The position numbers and the translations under genes are program-made. Of a stretch of DNA of 64,000 nt, positions 1 to 7,288 are shown piece by piece. The stretch comes from VRUE01 sp963716735 (GTDB lineage Bacteria > Actinomycetota > Thermoleophilia > Solirubrobacterales > 70-9). Positions within the stretch are counted from its first letter, which is position 1, and each line of letters starts with the position of its first letter. Under the pieces are notes generated by a model. The model searched no databases. It was not told the origin of the DNA and saw only the letters and a program-made list of their open reading frames with translations. The stretch spans positions 2,356,001 to 2,420,000 of the forward strand of contig OY970321.1 in NCBI GenBank assembly GCA_963716735.1, read 5' to 3'.

Positions 1-64
1 GCGCGACTGGAAATCGCGTGGGCGGGGTTAACCCGCCTCGTGGGTTCGAATCCCACCCTCTCCG
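1..64 (+). tRNA. tRNA-Ser(GGA), 3' part
   Basis: This is the 3' portion of a class II tRNA cut by the window edge. The anticodon loop contains GGA. It is followed by a long variable arm (stem around 18-38), a T arm with the TTCGAAT loop at about 45-51, and a 3' acceptor strand CCTCTCC with discriminator G at 64. No CCA is encoded. It resembles the complete tRNA-Ser(CGA) at 2862-2948. Confidence 0.9.
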
Positions 65-212
65 TTGAAGGATTCGAGGTGCCGGACCGGCTGAGAAAAG
101 ACTGGCCGAAAGTCAGACCAGAATTGGTCGACAAGGCGACAACCAATTGATACTAGTTCGCGCACCGCGGTGTTCCACCGGGGCTAAACGATTGTTTGAG
201 CGAGGAGCGGGG

Positions 213-791
213 ATGCAAAGGCTTGCGGCTTGTGCAGTTTCGATTTTGATCATCGTCGGCGCTGTTGCCGTTACCGTCGGTTCGGCCGGAGCTGCCGATC
301 CGACCTGTTTCGAGACGCCGATCTCCCACACCGCTACCTCCTCGTTCGATCCGAAAACCGGCGTGACGACCATCAACGGGACCGCGGCGAACGACGTGAT
401 CGTCGGCACGAACGGGAAGGACCTGATCTACGGCTTCGGTGGCGACGACAAGATCTGTGGCGGCAACGAGGCCGACCACGTGATCGGTGGTCCTGGCAGC
501 GAGAAGATCGAGGGCGGCAACGGACCCGACAACCTCTGGGGGGGTCCCGCCGACGACCAGATCAAAGGCGGCAACGACAAAGACCACGTCGTCGGTGAGA
601 ACGGGGAAGACGTGCTCGAAGGGGGTACGGGCAACGACAACATCCTCGGCGGTTCCGCCAACGACAACCTCAAAGGCGAAAACGGCGACGACGCCCTGGA
701 TGGCGACAACGCGGCCCCCGCGAACGGCTACGGCCCGGCGGACCTCTGCGACGGCGGCTCGGGCTCGAACACCTTCGTCAACTGCCCTTAG
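213..791 (+). CDS. Secreted RTX-like calcium-binding repeat protein
   Basis: 192-aa exported protein. The start was chosen at ATG 213 because GAGGAG lies just upstream and the first 27 residues (MQRLAACAVS... ending near SAGAA) form a signal peptide. The longer frame from 147 has no such features. After a 30-residue spacer come about eight imperfect nine-residue glycine/aspartate units (GGNGPDN, GGTGNDN, GENGDD types), the hallmark of haemolysin-type calcium-binding parallel beta-rolls. No protease, lipase or adhesin domain is attached, so it is probably a stand-alone extracellular Ca-binding roll. The true function is unknown. A second, cysteine-rich relative lies at 10277-10984. Confidence 0.8.
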   Translation: MQRLAACAVSILIIVGAVAVTVGSAGAADPTCFETPISHTATSSFDPKTGVTTINGTAANDVIVGTNGKDLIYGFGGDDKICGGNEADHVIGGPGSEKIEGGNGPDNLWGGPADDQIKGGNDKDHVVGENGEDVLEGGTGNDNILGGSANDNLKGENGDDALDGDNAAPANGYGPADLCDGGSGSNTFVNCP

Positions 792-822
792 TCCTCCGCC
801 AAGGCTGAGTGGCGAGGCGGAC

Positions 823-2775
823 TCAGGCGGCTTCTGAGGCCCCCTCAAAGCTCGGCCTTGGGGTGGGAGCCGCTTTGAGCGGCATCACGATCGTCTCGCG
901 CTCACGCGTGACCGGGGCCGCCGGGCGGTGGCCGCGCAGGCGCTCGTGGCTGCAGACGACGTAGCACCACTCCATCAGTCGCATCCGCGAAGCGGGGTCC
1001 ATCTCCTCGATGGTCGCCCCAACCAGGTAGCGCCCATCCGCCTCGCGGCAGGAGCGGACCTCGACCTGGGCGGCGACCTCGTGGGCGTCCCCGGTCGCCT
1101 CCTCCAGCTCGAGCAGGACGGCGGGACGTTCGCCGACGCTGACCGGCGCGTCGAGGACGAGGCCGACGCCGGCGGCGCTGGCATCGACCAGGTGGCCGCC
1201 GATGTGGCCGCCGGCGGCGAAGCAGTGCGCCGGGGCTTCGCCCTCGAAGCGGTAGATCTGGCGCCGTTGCTGACGACGGCCGACCGCGAGCAGGGTGCGC
1301 AGCACGCGGCGCAGCTCGATCAAGCCGAGCAGCGGCACGACGATCGCGGCGATCCCCGGTAGATCGGGTAGCGGTCCGACGCCGGCGAGGTCGAGCAGGC
1401 GCAGCGCCGTGCCTCCGGCGAGGACGATCGCGGCGAGGATCACCAGGCGCAGCTTTCGCACGGCGTCGATCCCGCCGCCGTCCGCTCCCTGCTTCGGCGT
1501 CACCTTGAAGGCGGTGCGGCCGGGGCGGACGATGCAGCGCAGCGCCCGCGTGTAGATCTCCATCGTCAGCAGCTCGTAGTGGGCGGTCTCGCCGATCTTC
1601 ATGTAGCCGCGGGTCAGCGCCGAGCCGGCGAGCAGGTTGAGTGACACGGACGGCAGCCAGAGCGCCGCCAGCGCCACCACGCTGATCTTCATCGGCAGCT
1701 CGCCGGTCCACATCACCAGCCCCAGCGTCGCCAGCAGGAGCAGGCGCATCGGCGGCGCCAGGTAGGCGGCGAGGCTGATGAAGTAGGAGAGGCGCTGCAG
1801 TGGGCGCAGCTCGCGGGCGCGCAATGGCGACTCGGGCAGGGTGAAGACGGCGAGGTTGCCGCGTGCCCAGCGGTCGCGCTGCAGCAGGTAGCCGTCGAGA
1901 TCATGCGGGGCGAGCCCCTGGACCAGGACCTCGTCGTGGTAGCGGCTGCTCCAGCCGTGCCGCAGCAGGCGGATCGTCGTGTGGAAGTCCTCGGCGATCG
2001 TCTCGGTGGCGACGCCGCCGATCTCGAGCAGCGCCTGGCGCCGCAGCAGCGCCGCCGAGCCGCACCAGTAGGCGGCCCCATGGCGGTCCCTGCCGGGGCA
2101 GACGACGCGGTAGAAGAGCGATTGCTCGTGGCGGCCGACGACGTAGTGCTGGACCGAGTCGTGGTTGAAGAAGTCGTGCGGGCTCTGCACCAACGCCACG
2201 CGCTCGTCGTCGAAATAGCCGACCATCGCGTCGAGCGCGTCCGGCATCGGCACGTGATCGGCATCGAGCATCAGCACCAAATCGCCCTCGGTGCGGGGAA
2301 GGGCGGCGTTGATGTTCCCGGCCTTGGCGTGGGAGTTGTCGGGGCGGGTCAGGTAGCGCGCGCCGGCGACCTGCGCCAACTCCTCCATCTCCGGCCGCCG
2401 GCCGTCGTCGAGCAGGTAGGTCGTGTGCGGGTAGGTGAGTGCGCGGCAGCCGGCCAGCGTCGCCGCGACGACCTCGAAGGGCTCGTCGTAGGTGCAGACG
2501 TAGACGTCGATCTTGCGTCCGGGGGTGACCGGCGGTCGTACCGCAAGGCGTCGCGACCACGAGTACCAGGCCAGGGTGCCCAGTGCCCAGAGGCCATAGA
2601 TCTCGGTCACCAGCAGCATCGCGAAGGCGACTGGGCTGGCGCCCTGCCCACTCCAGCCGATCCGCCAGGTCAGGTAGCCGACGCCCCAGAGCAGCGCGCA
2701 GAGCGCAAACGCGCGCAGGGGTAGGGGGTGGCGGTCGAACCACTGCCCGATCCGGGTCTGGCCGCTGGCTTGCAC
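823..2775 (-). CDS. Cellulose synthase-like glycosyltransferase 2 with C-terminal PilZ domain
   Basis: 650-aa membrane glycosyltransferase of the BcsA type. Two N-terminal membrane helices (about 20-70) precede a GT2 catalytic domain. It shows the UDP-binding DDG (around 120), the metal-binding DAD motif (about 170), an AED motif where the catalytic base is expected, and QRDRW (about 300), the QxxRW acceptor-site motif of processive synthases. Further membrane helices follow. The C-terminal part (about 505-625) is a PilZ domain with RRQQRRQIYR and DASAAG, matching the RxxxR and D/NxSxxG signature for cyclic-di-GMP binding. It probably makes an extracellular beta-glucan or related polymer under c-di-GMP control. 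No BcsB or BcsZ partner lies nearby, so the exact polymer cannot be named. Confidence 0.88.
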   Translation of the reverse strand: MQASGQTRIGQWFDRHPLPLRAFALCALLWGVGYLTWRIGWSGQGASPVAFAMLLVTEIYGLWALGTLAWYSWSRRLAVRPPVTPGRKIDVYVCTYDEPFEVVAATLAGCRALTYPHTTYLLDDGRRPEMEELAQVAGARYLTRPDNSHAKAGNINAALPRTEGDLVLMLDADHVPMPDALDAMVGYFDDERVALVQSPHDFFNHDSVQHYVVGRHEQSLFYRVVCPGRDRHGAAYWCGSAALLRRQALLEIGGVATETIAEDFHTTIRLLRHGWSSRYHDEVLVQGLAPHDLDGYLLQRDRWARGNLAVFTLPESPLRARELRPLQRLSYFISLAAYLAPPMRLLLLATLGLVMWTGELPMKISVVALAALWLPSVSLNLLAGSALTRGYMKIGETAHYELLTMEIYTRALRCIVRPGRTAFKVTPKQGADGGGIDAVRKLRLVILAAIVLAGGTALRLLDLAGVGPLPDLPGIAAIVVPLLGLIELRRVLRTLLAVGRRQQRRQIYRFEGEAPAHCFAAGGHIGGHLVDASAAGVGLVLDAPVSVGERPAVLLELEEATGDAHEVAAQVEVRSCREADGRYLVGATIEEMDPASRMRLMEWCYVVCSHERLRGHRPAAPVTRERETIVMPLKAAPTPRPSFEGASEAA

Positions 2776-2861
2776 GGGTCACCATCGGCGGTACCCACGC
2801 ACCCCTTGAGCCCCGGGAGGGACGCTCCCTCCGTAGAATCAGCCGCCGCGCCGAGTTCCCT

Positions 2862-2948
2862 GGAGGGGTGCCGGAGTGGTTGAACGGGACGGTCTCGAAA
2901 ACCGTTGGCGTCGCAAGGCGCTCGTGGGTTCGAATCCCACCCCCTCCG
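2862..2948 (+). tRNA. tRNA-Ser(CGA)
   Basis: Complete class II tRNA of 87 nt. The acceptor GGAGGGG pairs with CCCCTCC. The D arm starts GCCGGAG, the anticodon loop reads CTCGAAA (anticodon CGA, reads UCG), and there is a long variable arm and a T arm GTGGG/CCCAC with loop TTCGAAT. The discriminator is G and no CCA is encoded. It is divergent from the glycosyltransferase gene and about 125 bp upstream of the tandem regulators. Confidence 0.97.
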
Positions 2949-3072
2949 CTGAGTGCCGCCGCCCGCTTGCTCGCTCTGCGATCCCGCCTGCTCTCTCCCG
3001 TCCCGCTTTGCTCCCCGGCTACGAAGTAATTAGCCTGGCCATCATGGGAGGCCGTGGCCAGGCTGGCGCGGA

Positions 3073-3106
3073 TGCTACTTATAAGTCTGTAGACCGTCAA
3101 GTAGCA
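3073..3106 (+). promoter_or_regulatory. C-box-like operator, copy 1
   Basis: A 34-bp nested palindrome. The outer arms are TGCTACTT and AAGTAGCA, and the centre GTCTGTAGAC has GTCT/AGAC inner arms. It lies 20 bp before the GTG of the first XRE gene. It is repeated at the same size and distance before the second gene (3369-3402), and in general form it resembles the C-boxes bound by restriction-modification controller proteins. That it is the autoregulatory operator is an inference. Confidence 0.7.
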
Positions 3107-3126
3107 GTCAGAGACCGTTCTCCGAG

Positions 3127-3345
3127 GTGGAGGGCGAGCTGCAACAGAGCTTTGGCCGGAACCTCTTGGCCTATCGGGAAGCGAGAGGTCTGAGCCAGGA
3201 GGCGTTTGCCGACACGCTGGGCTTCCACCGCACTTATCTGGGAGGGGTGGAGCGTGGCGAGCGCAACTTGACGCTCAAGAGTGTCGAGCGAATTGCTGGA
3301 CGGCTGGGCGAGGAGCCGCTGACTCTTCTCCAAAGCCCCAAGTAG
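3127..3345 (+). CDS. Small XRE-family regulator, controller (C)-protein type, copy 1
   Basis: 72-aa protein that is almost entirely one helix-turn-helix domain. The recognition region FHRTYLGGVERGERN is the classical C-protein signature (HRTY-x-x-x-ERGERN). It starts at GTG 3127 without a visible ribosome-binding site, which fits leaderless translation as in known controller proteins. It is followed 77 bp later by a paralogue with the same signature (3423-3686). Controller proteins normally time expression of a restriction endonuclease, but no restriction or methyltransferase gene is adjacent, so it is an orphan or has another target. Confidence 0.8.
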   Translation: MEGELQQSFGRNLLAYREARGLSQEAFADTLGFHRTYLGGVERGERNLTLKSVERIAGRLGEEPLTLLQSPK

Positions 3346-3368
3346 CCGCTCCAACGCCGACGGCTCGG

Positions 3369-3402
3369 TGCTACTTATAGGTCTGTAGACTCTTAAGTAG
3401 CA
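3369..3402 (+). promoter_or_regulatory. C-box-like operator, copy 2
   Basis: 34-bp palindrome with perfect 9-bp outer arms TGCTACTTA/TAAGTAGCA around GTCTGTAGAC. It starts 20 bp plus its own length before ATG 3423, the same geometry as copy 1 at 3073-3106. The differences between copies are few and mostly lie between inner and outer arms. Confidence 0.7.
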
Positions 3403-3422
3403 ACGCGGGAGCGTCTTCCCTC

Positions 3423-3686
3423 ATGGAGGGCGACCTGCAAAGAACTTTCGGCCGCAACCTCCGGGCCCACCGGAAAGGGTGCGGGCTGAGCCAAGAGGAA
3501 TTCGCCGACGTTCTCGGCGTACATCGCACCTACATGGGAGGCATCGAGCGAGGCGAGCGCAACTTAACCCTGAAGAGCGTGGAGCGGATCGCTCGCCGGA
3601 TCAAGGTGGCCCCGCTCGAGTTGCTGGCGGCGCAAGACGCTGAGCGAGGCAAGAGAGGTAGGGATGGAGACAGGCACAAGCGATGA
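3423..3686 (+). CDS. Small XRE-family regulator, controller (C)-protein type, copy 2
   Basis: 87-aa paralogue of the gene at 3127-3345, with VHRTYMGGIERGERN in place of FHRTYLGGVERGERN and a short charged C-terminal tail. It starts at ATG with no clear Shine-Dalgarno sequence. The pair, including both upstream palindromes, looks like a tandem duplication of one operator-plus-gene unit. Its last 23 bp overlap the start of a small winged-helix gene (3664), so the two are probably cotranscribed. Confidence 0.8.
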   Translation: MEGDLQRTFGRNLRAHRKGCGLSQEEFADVLGVHRTYMGGIERGERNLTLKSVERIARRIKVAPLELLAAQDAERGKRGRDGDRHKR

Positions 3687-3894
3687 AGGGCGCACAGACT
3701 TCGATCCTCGGCTCGAGGCAGCGCTCGCACACCCGCTGCGCTCCAGAATGTTCGCTGAGCTGAGCGAGCGGGCGCTTGACCAGTCAGCGTTCGCCGATCT
3801 CCTCGGGATCCCCGGATGGGAGGCGAGCTACCACTACCGGGTGCTGGAGCGGCTGGGGGGCATTCGAGCGGCCGAAGAGATACGCGCCGACTGA
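3664..3894 (+). CDS. Small ArsR-like winged-helix protein
   Basis: 76-aa protein. LEAALAHPLRSRMFAEL opens a typical ArsR/HTH_20 winged helix, and WEASYHYRVLERLGGI is the recognition helix with wing entry. The protein stops right after the helix, with no dimerisation or sensor domain. It overlaps the 3' end of the preceding XRE gene by 23 bp in a different frame, suggesting translational coupling. The SYHYRVLERLG segment is close to the SYH(V/F)(K/R)xL segment of the winged-helix regulators at 39224 and 40906. Confidence 0.6.
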   Translation: METGTSDEGRTDFDPRLEAALAHPLRSRMFAELSERALDQSAFADLLGIPGWEASYHYRVLERLGGIRAAEEIRAD

Positions 3895-3921
3895 ACTTCC
3901 TTCTTCTTGAGGCCACCCTGG

Positions 3922-4197
3922 CTAGTCGCTGCTCTTGAGCTCTCGCTCCCTCTGCGCCGCCTTGTGCTCGTTCAAATCGGCCTCAGCAGCGGCGGCGCGC
4001 TTGGCACGCTCCGCGATCTCAGCCTCGGCGCGCGCCTCTCGCGCCTGGTTGCGGTGATGGGATAGGTCGTCGCGTTTGGCCTGAACCTGGGTCTCGGCGA
4101 TCAGCTGGCTGCGTTTGCGTCGGGATACGGCGTAGAGGAGCAGCCCGGCGACGATGAGGACGACTATGACGACGATCACGCTCAGCACAGTGGACAT
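3922..4197 (-). CDS. Small single-pass membrane protein with charged coiled-coil tail
   Basis: 91-aa protein. ATG 4197 was chosen over an upstream in-frame ATG at 4272 because GAGGAGG lies just before it. Residues 2-22 (STVLSVIVVIVVLIVAGLLL) form one membrane helix. After a RRKR stop-transfer patch, the rest is an Ala/Glu/Arg/Lys-rich helix likely to form a cytoplasmic coiled coil. No family or function is recognised. It is divergent from the sigma factor at 4391. Confidence 0.65.
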   Translation of the reverse strand: MSTVLSVIVVIVVLIVAGLLLYAVSRRKRSQLIAETQVQAKRDDLSHHRNQAREARAEAEIAERAKRAAAAEADLNEHKAAQRERELKSSD

Positions 4198-4390
4198 GCG
4201 ATTCCTCCTCTGTTCTTCCTTTCCACGGCGTGGTCCCGGCTTGCGGGCGTTTGAATTGGAAACGTCTTCCATTGGCCCTTGTCAGGGCTCACCTGGATAG
4301 GCGCTGACAACGCCGTCTCATTGCCCGTTGGGGGAATGAGCGAAACACCCCTACCCTTGAACGGATGGCACGCAATGGGCACGGCGAGAA

Positions 4391-5881
4391 ATGAGCGAAG
4401 CGGCCCTGGAAGGCGGGCTACGCGCGGGCTCGGGGATCACGCGCGTGCTTTCCGACGACCGTCTCGCGCGGCGAGCGGTCAAGGGGGACGAGCGCGCCTT
4501 CGCGGCGATCTTCGACCGCTATCACCAGAGCCTGTACCGCTACTGCCTGGCGATCGTCGGCAACTCCGAGGACGCTCAGGACGCCCTGCAGAACACGATG
4601 GTCAAGGTGCTGAGGGCGCTGCCGGGCGAGGAGCGGCGGATCCAGCTGAAGCCGTGGCTCTATCGGATCGCCCACAACGAGTCGATCGAGCTGCTCCGCC
4701 GCCGCCGCGAGACGCGCCGGCTCGACCCCGAGCTGGCCGCCCCGGGGTCCGGTCTGGCGGAGGCGGCGGCGGTGAGAGAGCGCCTGCGGGGGTTGATCTC
4801 CGACCTGGACGAGCTTCCCGAGCGTCAGCGCGGCGCCCTTGTCATGCGCGAGCTCGCGGGTCTCGACTTCGCCGGGATCGGGGCCGCCCTCGGCACCTCC
4901 CCCGCGGTCGCCCGCCAGACGCTCTACGAGGCGCGGCTGAGCTTGCGCCAGATGGATGAGGGACGGGAGATGAGCTGCGAGACGGTGACCAAGGCGCTCT
5001 CTGACGGAGACGGCCGCGTCACCCGCCGCCGCGACCTTCGCGCCCATCTGCGCAGTTGCGCGAGCTGCCGCCGCTTCCGCGAGGAAATCGAGAGTCGCGA
5101 GCAAGACCTCGCCGCGCTCTCGCCGCTGTCCGCGGTCGCCGCGGCGGGTTTGCTGCAGGGCCTGCTCGGTGGACACGGCGCCGCGGGCGGCGGACTCGCG
5201 ACCGCCCTCGGGGGCGGAGCGGCCAAATCGCTCGGCGCCTCAGCAGCGCTGAAAGGTGCGACGACTGTGGCGGTTGTGGCCGCGATCGGCGTCGGCGTGG
5301 CGGACCGGGGCGGCTTGATCGACGCCGGGCCATCCGGTAGCGGCGGCTCGCAGGCGACGCGGACGGAGCAGCCGGCGGGGTCCAGTTCGGCGGGAATGCC
5401 GCCGACCCGTTCGGACACGGCCGCAACCAACACCACGGCGAAGTCGGCCGCGGGGGCAAAGGGCGCCGGCAACCTCGGCGCCTCCCAGACCGCGAAACCC
5501 GGCGCCGGGAACGTGGCGACTTCCGGGGGCAAGACGAATGCCGAGGCCTCCCCGGCCCCCACCTTCCAAAGCAACCCAGTCGCTCACCCTCACGGCAAGG
5601 GACACGAAAAGCAGCGCCCCGATGCCGCCGCGCACGGGCAGCAGACGGCGGCAAGCCACAAAAACGCCAACCACGGACACGCCGGGTCCCAGGGCCACCC
5701 CGCGCACCCGTCGAAGCCCGTCCATCCGGTCCACCCGTCGGGTCCCAGCGCCGAAAAGGGATCCTCATCGCCTCCGTCCAGCCCTGCCGCGCCCGAAGCA
5801 CCCGCGCAGGGGAACGCGGCTACGCAAGCCGCCGGCGCCGAAGAAGCCTCCCCGGAGCACGAAACCGGCAAGAAGCCCTGA
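4391..5881 (+). CDS. ECF sigma factor fused to zinc-finger anti-sigma and membrane/extracellular tail
   Basis: 496-aa fusion. Sigma region 2 spans about 22-95 (DERAFAAIFDRYHQSLYRYC, DAQDALQNTMVK), and region 4 about 125-180 (LPERQRGALVMREL, ALGTSPAVARQTLYEAR). Directly after comes a zf-HC2-like module (about 190-230) with CETVTKALSDG and HLRSCASC, the zinc-binding anti-sigma type. A hydrophobic helix follows near 285-305, then a long Ala/Pro/His/Lys-rich tail expected outside the cell. One polypeptide thus combines sigma, anti-sigma and sensor parts. Release of the sigma part might need proteolysis (inference). A hairpin lies just after the stop codon. Confidence 0.85.
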   Translation: MSEAALEGGLRAGSGITRVLSDDRLARRAVKGDERAFAAIFDRYHQSLYRYCLAIVGNSEDAQDALQNTMVKVLRALPGEERRIQLKPWLYRIAHNESIELLRRRRETRRLDPELAAPGSGLAEAAAVRERLRGLISDLDELPERQRGALVMRELAGLDFAGIGAALGTSPAVARQTLYEARLSLRQMDEGREMSCETVTKALSDGDGRVTRRRDLRAHLRSCASCRRFREEIESREQDLAALSPLSAVAAAGLLQGLLGGHGAAGGGLATALGGGAAKSLGASAALKGATTVAVVAAIGVGVADRGGLIDAGPSGSGGSQATRTEQPAGSSSAGMPPTRSDTAATNTTAKSAAGAKGAGNLGASQTAKPGAGNVATSGGKTNAEASPAPTFQSNPVAHPHGKGHEKQRPDAAAHGQQTAASHKNANHGHAGSQGHPAHPSKPVHPVHPSGPSAEKGSSSPPSSPAAPEAPAQGNAATQAAGAEEASPEHETGKKP

Positions 5882-5883
5882 GG

Positions 5884-5904
5884 GGCCCTACCGCCGATAG
5901 GGCC
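5884..5904 (+). terminator. Hairpin after the ECF sigma gene
   Basis: Inverted repeat GGCCCTA / TAGGGCC with a 7-nt loop, starting 3 bp after the stop codon at 5881. There is no T tract, as is common for actinobacterial terminator-like hairpins. Confidence 0.45.
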
Positions 5905-5988
5905 TGACAGGCGTAGCCGATCGGCGTTTCGGCACATGGAAGGCAAAAGGGAGCCTCGCGACCGGCTCCATGAATCGATGGAGGAACG

Positions 5989-6402
5989 ATGAAGATGCAG
6001 ATGAAGATTGCGATGGTTCTCGGAGCGCTCGCTCTTGCAACGGCGCCCGCGATGGCCTTGGCCAGCCAGCCCACGAACCCTGGCCAGGGCAACGGCCACA
6101 GCAATGGACCGAAGTACACCCCCGCACCCGAAACGCCGGGACCCGGTGCGTCGCTGCCTGAAAAGGCAAAGGCCTACGGCGTCCACTGCCAGGATCAGAG
6201 CAAGAAACACGTCAAAGGCGAGAAGGGCACGCCGTTCAGCCAGTGCGTTACCGCGATGGCGAAGGCCGCCAGCAACGGAAAGCTGAGCCCCGGCCAGGCT
6301 TGCAAGGGGATGAGCAAGAAACACGTCAAAGGCGAGAAAGGCACGCCGTTCAGCCGCTGCGTGAAAGCCGCCGCCAAGCTGAGGAAAGCTCAGCAGGGCT
6401 AA
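5989..6402 (+). CDS. Secreted protein with duplicated SKKHVKGEKGTPFS unit
   Basis: 137-aa exported protein. ATG 5989 is preceded by GGAGGAACG. Residues 1-26 are a signal peptide ending ALAS. The mature part starts with a Pro/Gly/Asn-rich linker and then carries two copies of C-x(n)-SKKHVKGEKGTPFS-x-CV (around 70-87 and 108-125), each flanked by cysteines. The repeat is near-identical at DNA level (6198-6240 and 6312-6354). Its Lys/Gly-rich nature suggests binding to an anionic surface, but no function is known. Confidence 0.75.
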   Translation: MKMQMKIAMVLGALALATAPAMALASQPTNPGQGNGHSNGPKYTPAPETPGPGASLPEKAKAYGVHCQDQSKKHVKGEKGTPFSQCVTAMAKAASNGKLSPGQACKGMSKKHVKGEKGTPFSRCVKAAAKLRKAQQG

Positions 6403-6405
6403 CTA

Positions 6406-6419
6406 CGGCCGTACGGCCG
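6406..6419. terminator. Perfect 14-bp palindrome after the secreted repeat gene
   Basis: CGGCCGTACGGCCG begins 3 bp after the stop codon at 6402 and could fold as a short terminator-like hairpin. There is no T tract. Confidence 0.3.
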
Positions 6420-6469
6420 CTCATCCGCCCGCCGGAAGGGTCGGGGCCGGTGGGGTCGAAGCTGACGGC

Positions 6470-7213
6470 ATGAACCGAAAGCTCGATGTCGGCGGTACGC
6501 TCAGCCAGGCCTTCTCCACCTACGGCGCGCAGGCGGGGGTGCTGCTCCCGGTCGCGTTCTGCCTCTTCCTGCTCGTCGCCGTCGTGAACTGGCTCGTCAG
6601 CGGGAGCCTCATCCTGTTTCCACTGGGGGTCGCGGCCTCCGTGGTGGCGGGAACGCTTTATCAGGGGATGGTCGTGGGGCTGGTCAGCGACGTCCAGGAT
6701 GGACGGCGTGACTCGTCGGTCGAAGACCTGGTGCGCGCCACCGGGCCGGTGATCCTGCCCTTGATCGGCGCGGGGATTCTGGCCGGCCTCGGGATCGGGA
6801 TCGGCTTTCTGCTCCTCTTCGTCCCCGGCCTGATCCTGCTGACGATCTGGGCGGTCATCGCGCCGGTGATCGTCGTCGAGCGGACCGGTGTGATCGAGGC
6901 CTTCGGCCGCTCACGGGAGCTGGTCCGTGGCAACGGGTGGCAGGTGTTCGGTGTGATCTTCGTGGTGTTCGTGATCACCGCCATCGTCGCGGTCATCCTC
7001 GGTGTGATTGCCGCCGCGATCTCCGACACGGCCGCGATGCGGATCCTCTTCAACGTGCTCGCGTCGACCGTCACCGCCCCGATCGGTGCGCTCGTCGCCG
7101 CCGTCATCTACTTCCGCCTGCGTGAGATCGAGGGGGCGGCTCCACCGCCCGTTCCGCAGCCGCCCGCCGCTCCTCCGCCACCGCCGCCGGCGGACCCTGG
7201 GGCACCCGCCTAG
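6470..7213 (+). CDS. Polytopic membrane protein, YciC/GPDPase-membrane-domain-like
   Basis: 247-aa integral membrane protein with about six hydrophobic helices. It has the arrangement of DUF975/glycerophosphodiesterase membrane-domain proteins: an N-terminal LDVGGTLSQAFSTYG, a paired helix with LFVPGLILLTIWAVIAPVIVVE, and a conserved EAFGRSRELVRGNGWQVFG segment between helices. The last 30 residues are almost only proline and alanine. The function of this family is not established. It starts at ATG 6470 and is followed by the phospholipase-D-like gene. Confidence 0.65.
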   Translation: MNRKLDVGGTLSQAFSTYGAQAGVLLPVAFCLFLLVAVVNWLVSGSLILFPLGVAASVVAGTLYQGMVVGLVSDVQDGRRDSSVEDLVRATGPVILPLIGAGILAGLGIGIGFLLLFVPGLILLTIWAVIAPVIVVERTGVIEAFGRSRELVRGNGWQVFGVIFVVFVITAIVAVILGVIAAAISDTAAMRILFNVLASTVTAPIGALVAAVIYFRLREIEGAAPPPVPQPPAAPPPPPPADPGAPA

Positions 7214-7288
7214 CGCAGCTCCGCGGTAGCAGTAACCATATGTGTTCAATCAGGATCTCTTTAGGTCCTGTAGAGTGCCTGCCTCGGA

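Noticed and set aside
3073..3686. Restriction-modification system controlled by the C-protein-like genes
   Set aside because: No methyltransferase or endonuclease gene lies within several kilobases on either side.
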